Source: Muribaculaceae bacterium Isolate-013 (NCI)
GTDB lineage: Bacteria; Bacteroidota; Bacteroidia; Bacteroidales; Muribaculaceae
DNA length: 64,000 nt
Direction of reading: 5' to 3'
NCBI GenBank assembly: GCA_004102785.1
Contig: SCEJ01000004.1
Location: forward strand, 43,407 to 107,406
A model generated the notes under the pieces. The model was not told the origin of the DNA, ran no database searches, and saw nothing but the letters and a program-made list of their open reading frames with translations. Shown here one piece after another: positions 50,592-60,900 of this stretch (position 1 is the first letter of the stretch; the number at the start of each line of letters is the position of its first letter). Both the position numbers and the translations under genes were made by a program.

Positions 50592-53500
50592 ATGCTTATA
50601 ACGATATACGACTCGGTCGGCAACCCCAAGGTTGACATATCGCCGAATGACAGCTCGACGCAGGTCAAGGCGGTGCAGAGCGACAGCGTCCTTACGCTTT
50701 CCTTCACACATTACGACCATATCGACCTTGATGTCGATGACTACGCAGACTTCCTTGGAGAGCGTTTTTGGCTGACTGAAAAGTACCGGCCAAGACAGAA
50801 CTCCAAGAAGGAGTGGGTCTATGATCTCAAGCTCTATGGCGTGGAAAGCATGATAAAGCGTCTGCTTGTCATCAAAACTGTCGATGATGAAGATAACCCC
50901 GTCTTCACTCTGACCGCTCCTCCGCGAGATCATGTCGCCATGATTGTCAAGTGCATGAACGACGGCATGGGCAACATCACCGACTGGAAGGTCGGGCAAG
51001 TGAACGGCACGGAGAATATAGTCATTGACTATTTCGGCAAATACTGCGACGAGGCTCTCAAGGAGATTGCCGAGAAAGTCGGTGCCGAATGGTGGGTCGA
51101 GGGGCAGACCGTCAATATCTGCAAGTGTGAGCATGGAGAGCCGGTGGAACTCGGCTATAACAAAGGGTTGCTGTCCATTAATCCCGGAACTGCAAATAAT
51201 GTCAAGTTCTACACCCGCCTTTATCCTGTGGGCAGCAGTCGGAACATCGACCCGGAGAAATACGGTTTTACCCGGCTTCAATTGCCCGGCGGTCAGAAGT
51301 ATGTCGAAATCAATGCCGACAAATATGGACGTGTCGATCACTTCGAGCAGTCTGCCTTCGAGGATATTTACCCAAGGCGTGTCGGTGTTGTCAGCAGTGT
51401 CCGCAGCGAGGTCAAGACCGGCGAGGACGGGAATCCTTTTACCATCTACTATTTCACCGACAACAGCCTTCCTTTCGATCCCAATGCCTACATGATCGGT
51501 GGGCGTGTGATCCGAGTCTCCTTTCAAGAGGGCAGCGAGCTTGCCGGACTTGGAGAGGAAGAAGACGGCACATACTTCTTTGAGGTGAATTTCAACAGCA
51601 CGACCCGTGAGTTTGAGATCATCACGATATGGCCTTATGACAACGACATTCAGCTTCCCGGAGACAAACTCGTGCCTAAAGCCGGAGACAAATATATCCT
51701 GTGGAACCTCCGTATGCCGGACGAGTATTATGCCCTCGCCGAAGAAGAATTCCTGACAGCTGTCAACAAATACAACGCAGATCATAATCTCGACATCTCG
51801 GTATATAAGGCACCGACCGATCATGTATGGATTGAAGATAACAATGTAGAGTTGAGCATCGGTCGCCGGGTGCGTCTTGTGAGCGAGGAATACTTTCCCG
51901 GCTTTGGATTCCGGGACAGCCGCATTACAAAGATTACCCGGAAGGTCAATCTTCCGTCATCGATGGATATTGAGATCAGCGATGCCCTCAGCCGGACGGC
52001 TCAAGAGAAGATGGCCGACTCAATCACCGATGTCCGCAGTTTCGCACAGTCGATAGGAGCCTCCACCTCATTGCCGGATATTATCCGCACATGGGATAAG
52101 ACCCCGCCGACCGACAACAATCTGTTCTCCGCCCGGCGTAGTCAGAGGGAGTTCCTCAGTAAGAACAGTCGCGACCGAGCCAAGGAGACAATCATATTCG
52201 ACAAAGGTATCGAGGCCGGGAATTATGTGCCCGGTTCTCAAGGCGGCTTTATCGACGGTTCCGGAAATGCCGAGCTGCTGACACTTGTTGTGCGCCTTCT
52301 TTTGAGTAGTCCCAAGTTTGTAGATGGTCTCGCCGGAGAGGGCTGGCGCATTTGGCTTGAGGACGGTCTGTCGCATCTTACAATTGACAAGTTGACGGTG
52401 CGTCAGATAATGACCGTGTTCGAGCTGCTTATTGAAAAGATCCGCAGCGTCGGAGGACAGATATGTGTATCTGCGGCTAATGGGAAAATAAAAACAATAG
52501 AAGACCTTGGGAACTCTTATCTGATAAATTTCGAGCAGCCCAATGGGTTTGTTCAGGGCGACCTTATACGATGTCAGACTTTTAACTCAAAAAGTTATTG
52601 GGTAGAGGTATATGATTCGGATGCGGAAGATGGTGTCGAAATTCTAAAAAGCGAGTTTGCCGGGCAATCTCTCCCGGAGGTTGGAGATGAATGCGTGCTC
52701 ATGGGCAATACCTTCATTAAGAACCGTCAGAATCTTATCCTCATATCGGCTACCGAAGACGGACAACCCCGTATCGATGTCCTCGATGGAGTCAATGACA
52801 AAAACTTCACAGGCTGTCTGCGTACACGTCTTGGCAATCTTGACGGCATAACTGACGACTGGTTCCCGAAAGACAATCAGCCTCACGGCAATGGTCTCTA
52901 TTCGGACAACGCATACCTTCGCGGCACCTTCCTTCTCGCAACCGGCGAGGATATAAAGACTAAGTTTGAGATAGTCGAGGGTAAGATAGAGAGCATGATT
53001 GAGGCGGTGCGCGATGATTTCGTGGCTGACAAAGGTTATCTGAACAATCCGGCATTCGCCTCCGGCATGGAAAAATGGGATACCTCGAATGAGACGGTTT
53101 TCTTTCTTGTTGGCAATAAATGGATATGGGCAAATAACAATGTCCTCTCCAAGAAAGGCAATAGTGCAAGCATCGCAAAGGATGACGGTCGCACGGTGGT
53201 TCGTATCATTAACAAGTACATCTTGCAGAAAAACTCCAACCTCCGAAGCAAACCGACATTCGAAGTTAACAGCGAAGGCAAGAAGGAGGCAGTTCCGGTT
53301 TATCTGAGTTTCTTCTACAAAGTCATAAAAGGCGGTTTGCTGAGTATTGAATTTGAGAATGTAGATAAAACAGGATTCGAGAATTTTAACTCTCTTGAAT
53401 ATACAACGGGGCTGAGTCCGACTGATGGCTATGTACAATTTTCGTGTGACGGTCTTTGGAACGGAACAGGGGATTTCAAGCTGTCGTTCACCGGCGAAAT

Positions 53501-54377
53501 CTACCTGTATATGCTTGTTCTGTCCACAGACAAGATCGAGGCACTGACATACAAGTACCGTACCCTTTTTGAGCAGTCCGAAAAGCTGATAAAGATAGCG
53601 GCACAGAATTTCGATAATGATGGCAAGGTTATTGCTGAGTCCGGCATCCTCACCACGGCGCAGATGACCGGGCTGTATGCCATCGATAGTAACGGCAACC
53701 TTCGAGCTTTTGTCGGTGCCGGACAGGAAGGTGTCAAAATCAAAGCTGACCACATTCAGCTTGAAGGCATTGTTACTGCAAACGGTAATTTCAAAATTCT
53801 TGAGGATGGCAGCATTGAAACGGTTAACGGTAAATTTACCGGCGAAGTCAACGCAACATCCGGCAAAATAGGAGGCTTCATAATCGGTGCCAACAGCATT
53901 ACCGCTGAGGGAGGCTACTCCGGCGGTAATGTGGACGGCGGCACAAGCAAGTTTTTCCTGTATTCCTCCGGCGACGGATTTCTCGGCTTCCGGGACAAAT
54001 ACCGATGGGTAGGTATGGGACTCGATACCATGCCAGCAGGCGTGGCGGTAGGCTCATGTCTGTTGAGAATATCAAATGATACTCCATTGGAGTATTTTGA
54101 CAATTACGGAGCATATATCAACGTATCCGGTGGTCGTAACAATATCGGCCTTCTCATGTATGGTGATATAAGAGCTAATGCGAGGGGATATCACTCTCTT
54201 AACGGCACAGTCGTCATCGATGGAGCAGACGAATTGCGCGTAGCCACCGACATGGGGGCAGACGGCACCTATACCGAATATTACTCCGGTGTTAGTTTTA
54301 ACCCGGCGGATTATGACCTTGACAAAGTGCGTTTTCAGGTGCGGAACGGACTAATAGTTGCGGTGATAAGAGAATAA
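50592..54377 (+). CDS. Tail hub / baseplate protein
   Basis: 1,261 residues. N-terminal ~350 residues (ESMIKRLLVIKTVDDEDNPV) look like the tail hub fold with tail-lysin-type layout; the middle contains a long segment (TPPTDNNLFSARRSQREFL) and the C-terminus is beta-rich (GKIGGFIIGANSITAEGGYS) like a tail collar. No catalytic motif clear. Acts at the tail tip with the fibre encoded downstream. Confidence 0.68.
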   Translation: MLITIYDSVGNPKVDISPNDSSTQVKAVQSDSVLTLSFTHYDHIDLDVDDYADFLGERFWLTEKYRPRQNSKKEWVYDLKLYGVESMIKRLLVIKTVDDEDNPVFTLTAPPRDHVAMIVKCMNDGMGNITDWKVGQVNGTENIVIDYFGKYCDEALKEIAEKVGAEWWVEGQTVNICKCEHGEPVELGYNKGLLSINPGTANNVKFYTRLYPVGSSRNIDPEKYGFTRLQLPGGQKYVEINADKYGRVDHFEQSAFEDIYPRRVGVVSSVRSEVKTGEDGNPFTIYYFTDNSLPFDPNAYMIGGRVIRVSFQEGSELAGLGEEEDGTYFFEVNFNSTTREFEIITIWPYDNDIQLPGDKLVPKAGDKYILWNLRMPDEYYALAEEEFLTAVNKYNADHNLDISVYKAPTDHVWIEDNNVELSIGRRVRLVSEEYFPGFGFRDSRITKITRKVNLPSSMDIEISDALSRTAQEKMADSITDVRSFAQSIGASTSLPDIIRTWDKTPPTDNNLFSARRSQREFLSKNSRDRAKETIIFDKGIEAGNYVPGSQGGFIDGSGNAELLTLVVRLLLSSPKFVDGLAGEGWRIWLEDGLSHLTIDKLTVRQIMTVFELLIEKIRSVGGQICVSAANGKIKTIEDLGNSYLINFEQPNGFVQGDLIRCQTFNSKSYWVEVYDSDAEDGVEILKSEFAGQSLPEVGDECVLMGNTFIKNRQNLILISATEDGQPRIDVLDGVNDKNFTGCLRTRLGNLDGITDDWFPKDNQPHGNGLYSDNAYLRGTFLLATGEDIKTKFEIVEGKIESMIEAVRDDFVADKGYLNNPAFASGMEKWDTSNETVFFLVGNKWIWANNNVLSKKGNSASIAKDDGRTVVRIINKYILQKNSNLRSKPTFEVNSEGKKEAVPVYLSFFYKVIKGGLLSIEFENVDKTGFENFNSLEYTTGLSPTDGYVQFSCDGLWNGTGDFKLSFTGEIYLYMLVLSTDKIEALTYKYRTLFEQSEKLIKIAAQNFDNDGKVIAESGILTTAQMTGLYAIDSNGNLRAFVGAGQEGVKIKADHIQLEGIVTANGNFKILEDGSIETVNGKFTGEVNATSGKIGGFIIGANSITAEGGYSGGNVDGGTSKFFLYSSGDGFLGFRDKYRWVGMGLDTMPAGVAVGSCLLRISNDTPLEYFDNYGAYINVSGGRNNIGLLMYGDIRANARGYHSLNGTVVIDGADELRVATDMGADGTYTEYYSGVSFNPADYDLDKVRFQVRNGLIVAVIRE

Positions 54378-54388
54378 TACATAAAGAT

Positions 54389-54664
54389 ATGGCAAAAATC
54401 AATTTTCAGCGATTCAGAATCCCGGCAGGGATAGACCGAAGCAGGTATCAGACCGGCGATGCAAGGGAGAGTGTGGCAAACATGCTGTACCTTAATGTCA
54501 ACGGCATACGCGCTCATGCCCTCGCGCTCAAAATCTACCATAGCGAGGGAGAAACCGACTTTACTGAAGAAGAAGTGAGAACCCTTAGTGAGGTGGCCGC
54601 CACCTATGCGACACCGGCGTTTATTGACGGACTTAACGAGCAGCTGCAAGGAGGTGTGGAATGA
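54389..54664 (+). CDS. Small tail-region protein
   Basis: 91 residues, helical ends, contains KIYHSEGETDFTEEEVRTL. Likely chaperone or tail-tip subunit; no family recognised. Confidence 0.5.
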   Translation: MAKINFQRFRIPAGIDRSRYQTGDARESVANMLYLNVNGIRAHALALKIYHSEGETDFTEEEVRTLSEVAATYATPAFIDGLNEQLQGGVE

Positions 54665-54990
54665 AAGTAATATACAACCGCTTCATACCGTTCCGAGGAT
54701 TCAAGTGCATCAACCTCTTCGGCATCCTTTTCGTGCGTCAAGGCAGTGTCATGACACAGCTCGATTACAACCACGAGGCCATCCATACGGCGCAGATGAA
54801 GGAACTGCTTTATCTGCCGTTCTATATCCTCTATGTCATGGAATGGCTGTGGCGATTGTTCCGTCTCCGGGACGGAACAGCAGCCTATCGCGCTATCTCC
54901 CATGAACGGGAGGCATACGCCAACCAAGGCAATCCCGAATATCTGAACAATCGCAAACCATATAATCAAATCAAATCATTATGGCACTGA
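54661..54990 (+). CDS. Zinc-metalloprotease-like protein with hydrophobic segment
   Basis: 109 residues with HEAIH (residues 38-42), an HExxH motif, and a later SHEREAYAN that could give the third ligand. LLYLPFYILYVMEWLWRLF is a membrane-like helix. Small peptidase folds this short are unusual, so a structural zinc site is possible. It overlaps both neighbours. Confidence 0.55.
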   Translation: MKVIYNRFIPFRGFKCINLFGILFVRQGSVMTQLDYNHEAIHTAQMKELLYLPFYILYVMEWLWRLFRLRDGTAAYRAISHEREAYANQGNPEYLNNRKPYNQIKSLWH

Positions 54991-57900
54991 CCCAAGCAGA
55001 TAAAAACGAAATCATCAATGCGCTCAAGGCTGAATCGCAGGGAGTAGATGAACTTCCCATTGTCAGCAGTCTTGACGGCATAGTATCATTACCGGCTATC
55101 AGAGGCACAGAGGTTGTCAGTGTCCCGGTGTCGCTTCTCCGCAAGCCTGCGGAGGATGCGGCAGGAACCGCAAACGCAGCCGCCGCTGATGCCAATTCTG
55201 CCGCGACATCCGCATTTAATGCCGCTAATGACGCGACTGCCGCAGCCGAGTCTGCCGATGAAGCGGCGCAAGAGGCAGACAGAGCCGCAGAAAAGGCGTA
55301 TGATGCTGTAACTGCGGCTCAGGGAGTTGTTTCAGATTACGAGTCAACGGCCATAGCCGCCCGAAATGGTGCGACAGCCCGGTTCTCCCGGTTCGTGCAG
55401 CTTGACGCGACCACGGAGAATATGAGCATCGTCTCAGAGGATGGAGAGATTGTCTTTTTACCTTCAAAGAAGGCTTTCGCGTTCCTTGTCAACGGTAAAT
55501 ACTATCTCTCATGGAAGAGTGACACTTACCCCATGCAGATGTACAACGAGGGCATCTCACAGGTAAAGAAAAACAAACTGTTCCTTTGCGGCGAGACCCT
55601 TTATGTGTGGAGCGACGAGAAAGAGACACTGATAGAGGCGAGCGGAAAGGGTAATGGCAGCGGATTCTACAATGTAACCGAGCAGCAGCCACTCACCACC
55701 GGCTACTATTCCAAGGCAACAGCTGTGGCCGTGCTCGCCAACGCCGACATCGAGGACGAACAGAAGCGCGGCATGATCATCACTTTTGAATCCGCGCCCG
55801 GCAAATGGGAGGACTACCGATTCATCGGAACCACACTCTCCACATTCACTTCGCCCGGCGCATGGGAGGAATATGGCTCAAAGAACACTGTCAAGCAGAT
55901 AACGGTCAACGGCGAAAAGAAACTCCCGGATTCAAACGGCAATGTGTCAATCACCATCGACGAGGTCAGTGTCGATGACAGTCTCGACCCCGACAGCACC
56001 AACCCCGTGCAGAACGGAGCCGTCGCTTCCAAAGTGGCCGAGCTTGAGGCAGGGACACTATTCGGTGTCGATACCGAAGAGAACGATGACGGTTCCACCA
56101 CTGTCAGGCTCAACAGCAAGACATCGACCATCGCCGAGTTCACTGTCAAAGGTGGCGGCGGTGGCGGTGGGGATGACGCATCCCTTACCAAGATCGTACT
56201 GTCGGCTTCCGTTGACAAAAAGACCATCAAGGAGGGAGATTCCGCACTTCTTTCATGGTTCTACGACCATCAGTATTCCGGCGGTGACGACAAAGGGCAG
56301 AGTACCGGGCAAAAGGCCACCGTCAGAATCGAGGTGCACCGAGGAACCGTCGTGACCTACACCGAGACCAAGCAGGATGTCAGCTCCAACACATACACAC
56401 TCGACCTTTCCAAATATCTGCTTCTCGGCACAAGCGACATATATGTCATAGCCACGACCACAGACCCCAATACAGGGAAGGAACAGAGAAAACAGGCATA
56501 CCTCTCGATCAAGGTAGTCACGCTGTCCCTGTCAAGCAGCTACAACATCGCGTCCGGCATCGCCCAAGGCGGATTCGGGGTACACGACACAGTCGAGATT
56601 CCCTATGCCGTCACCGGCTCCGGCACGAAATCAGTCGCCCTGTATGTAGACGGGGTACAGCGCAACCTCCACTCCATCACGCGAAGCGGCACCACCAACA
56701 GCAACTTCAACCTCGACATGGCAGGGCTTGCCGTCGGTCGCCATACCGTTCAGATGGTCGCCGAGATGGAACAGGACGGTCTCACCCTCAAGAGCGAGAG
56801 CATCTATTTCGATATTCTCAAGAGCGGCAGCAGCGCACCGTTCCTCGGCACAAAGATAGTCCACCCCGACGGGCGCATACTGACCGGCACCGAGCATACG
56901 ACACCCACCATCGAGGTCGGGCAATATGAAAAGTGCGAGTTTGAGTTCGTAGCCTATGATCCGACTGTCATTCCGGCCACTGTCGAACTGTGGCAGAACG
57001 GCAAGCTCGCCCGGACAGTCGCTGCACCCCGAACCGTTCAGACCTACAGCAACCGTTTCACGGAAAAAGGCCGTCAGTCTCTTCAGCTCAAACTCGGCTC
57101 GGCCACCTACACCATCAATATCGATGTCGAGGAGAGCGGCATCGACATCAGCGAGGCCACATACGGTTTGCAGTTCAAGCTCGACGCCACCGGGCGCAGC
57201 AACGAGGAAAGTAACCCGGCCACATGGGAATCGAATGGCGTTACAACGTCATTCGAAGGAGTGGACTGGGCAAGCAGCGGATGGGTTGACGGTGCGCTCC
57301 GTCTCACCAACGGAGCCAAGGCCGTAATCCACACCAAACCCTTCTCCAGCGATGTCAAGACCACCGGCCTCACTGTCGAGATCACGATGCGTGTCAGCAA
57401 TGTCATGGACAGGGAGGCGGCGGTCGTGAGCTGTCTCGACAATGGCAAAGGACTTCTGATCACGACACAGGAGGCAAGTTTCAGAACCGGCCAAAGCGTG
57501 AGCTATGAGAACGAGGACGGAGAGACAGTGCAGCGAGAAATCAAGCTCGCCACCAACTACGCAGCCGGGGATTGGATGAAGGTCGCCCTCATGGTCGGCA
57601 CCGCGTCGGAAGACCGTCTTATGCAGCTGTATGTCACAGGCAACCGCACCGGTGCGGACATCTACGACACCTCGTTCAATTTCCGTCAGGACAATCCGCA
57701 GGAAATCACCATCGACAGTGCCGAAGCCGACGTGGAGATAAAATGCATCCGCGTCTATAACCGAGCCCTCAGCGACGACGAGGAGCTTGAGAACCGAATG
57801 GTGGACAGCGAGACCACCGACGAGATGATGGAGATCTATTCCGAGAACGACATCATCGGCGACACCGGGGATGTCGATATGGACAAACTCCGGGCAATGG

Positions 57901-60900
57901 GGAAGGGAGTCCTGCGCATCGTGCGTCAGAATATGCTCAATGACGTGTACGAGACCAACAACAAAAAGACCGACTTTCTCGCCGACGTGTACTTCTACTC
58001 TCCGCTCGGCAGCGACTACGACTTCATACTCACCAACTGCTACATCCGAATACAGGGCACTTCCTCCACAAAATATCCGAGCAAGAACATCCGCATATAT
58101 TTCACCAAGGGGAGCGAGATGCTGTCAATGACAGGCAAGAACGTTCTGCCCGGCAACAAATATGTCATGCGTCCCGGCGCGGTTCCAGTGCCGATCGTAT
58201 GCTGCAAGTCCGACTATTCCGATTCCTCGATGTCCCTGAACACCGGCGGCGCAAAGCTGTTCAACGACGTGATGAAGGAACTCGGACTGCTTACCCCACC
58301 GCAGCGGCATCAGTACGAACAGGGAGGCAACAGTCTCGGAGCAGTCAGCATCAGAACCGCCATCGACGGGATGCCCATCGACATATTCTGTGCGGAGACA
58401 GCAGACGGCGAGAACGTCTATTACGGACAGTACAACTTCAACAACGAGAAATCCAAGAGTGGCCCGGTATTCGGTATGGAAGGTGTCGAAGGCTACACCG
58501 CAGCCTGTCCCATCGCTCTTGAGATGCTCAACAACACATCACCCGTCTGCCTGTTCCAATCCACAAGCGACACTCATCTCGCCGAGAATTTCGATGCCGG
58601 AGCCGAGGTCAATTATGGTGTCGACGCTTCCGGGAAAGTCCAGAGCGACGGTGATGTCAAATGGGTGGGACTCGCCACCGCGCAGCAGACCGCACTAAAG
58701 CGTCTCTACTCGTGGATACGCTCCTGTGTGCCCTCCGGCGCGAATCCCGGCGACCTCTCCACATTCAAGAGCGAGAAGTTCAAGAACGAAATAGGACAGT
58801 ATTTCGACAAGGACTTCATCCTGACCTATTACATCTTCACCGACTACTTTCTCAGCGTCGACCAGAGAGCCAAGAACATGATGCTCCGCACGTGGGACGG
58901 TCTCAAGTGGTACATAACCTACTATGACGGCGACACGCAGCTCGGCAAACGCAACGACTGCTTCCTCGTGTACCTCTACACCACCGACCGCAATACATGG
59001 GATGCGGAGGCGAGCAAATATGCTTTCGAGGGACACGACTCATGGCTGTGGAACCTTGTGCTTGCCAACCTTGAGGACGACCTCAAGAGATGCGCCGCCA
59101 ACTTCCGCGCCGTCATGACAAACGAGCGCGTCCTCGCCATGCTCAACGACGAGCAGAGCGGCAACTGGAGCGACCGAGCCTTCAACAAGTCGGGATATCT
59201 GAAATATATCGCCCCGGCGGTTCAGACCATGTACGGCAAAAAGTGGCCGTTCATCTTCGCGTTGCAGGGCAGCAACAAGAGCCACCGCACCTTCTTCTTC
59301 ACCAACCGTGCGGCACTGCTCGACGCAAAGTACGGCACGAGCAACTTCACCTCCGACAACATCGACCTCTACATGGCGAGAAGCGCGTCCGACGCAGCCG
59401 ACACAGTCCGCATCACCGCCAACGAGACCTATGCCTTCGGCTACGGCACCAACAACAGCCCCAACATCGCAAACACCGGCATTGTCGCCGGAGGAACTGT
59501 TGCGACCCTCGACATAACGGGAGCTTACACGGTCAACGACCCCCTGCGCATCTACGGCGCGAGCAGGGCGCGAGTCCTCGATCTGACAGGAGCCTCCAAC
59601 CACCTCAAGAACGCCCTTGACCTCGGCAAATGCACCGCGCTCCGGGAACTCAACCTACAGGCGGCGACAGGCGGCGGTTCGACGGGATGGTGGCTCGCTA
59701 TCGACAACTGCCGACAGTTGCGCAAGCTCAACCTCCGCAATCAGGCACAGGCCAAGACAGGAGGCAGCACGAGCACCGCGCTCGACCTCACAAATCAGAC
59801 AAAACTTGAGGAACTCGATGCACGGGGCACCAAGGTACAGAGCATCGTCTTCGCCAAGGGTGCGCCCGTCACCGTCGCCCGGATGCCGTCCACCATAACG
59901 ACGCTCCGGCTTGAGTATCTGAGCAAGCTCACCTCGTCCGGCCTCACGCTCGAAAGCTACGGCAATGTCCGCACCCTCATCTTCGACAACTGTCCCGGAA
60001 TAAACTGGGAGACCCTGCTGTCAAGATGCGCCAATGTTGACAGACTCCGCGTCACAGGTATAGACCGCGAGGATGACGGCACATGGCTCAACAAGTTCAT
60101 GGCGATGGGTGGTGTCGATGCCTCCGGCAACTCCACCGACACCTGCGCCCTCGTCGGAACCGTCCGGCTCACCCGGTACATCGACGAGGCGCAGTATCAG
60201 AGGATGTGCGCCCATTTCCCGGAGCTGAACATCATACAGCCGGAATACACGATGATCCGCATCGACAATCCGGCAGACGACGCGAGTGTGTCCAACCTCG
60301 ACAACAACACCGGCTATCAGTTCGGCAACGACTATGTGAGAAGCGGCCATCTCGCCGCCATCTTTGCCAAACGCCACCGTGTCCTTGCGAAAGTTACCCG
60401 GAAGCCTACGACAAGAACAGTCCGCATGGCCAACACCGATGTGACGGTCAACAACCACGACGGGCAGATGACCTATTTCCCCCTGCATGATGCGAACTCG
60501 AACTACTATGCGGATGCAGAGGACATAGCCAACTGCACTCCGGCCAAGCTCGACGGAAGCGAAGGCGACCTCATGATGTATGAGCCAGGAATGTGGGTAA
60601 AGGGCATCAACGACTATCTCAACGCCGCCAACTATTCATGTTACAGCTCCAACGACAGGAACCACCGTCCTGCCACGCCGGAGGCGGACATCCTCACCCT
60701 CGATGACATCAAGGCGAAAGGCGGCGTGATTGTCGGGCGCAAGATTGTCGGCAAGGATACCCTTGCGGCATCCTACACCAACGACAGCTCCTATTCGGTG
60801 TGTCAGGTCGATGTGTCGAAGCACAAGAGGGTGCGTTTCCCAAGTGTCCCCGGAACGGGACTCACCGGGGCTGTGTTCTGCGATGCATCCGGCAAGGTGC

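Noticed and set aside
50586..51824. 412-residue minus-strand ORF inside the hub gene
   Set aside because: Antisense shadow of a well-supported tail gene with typical complementary codon bias.
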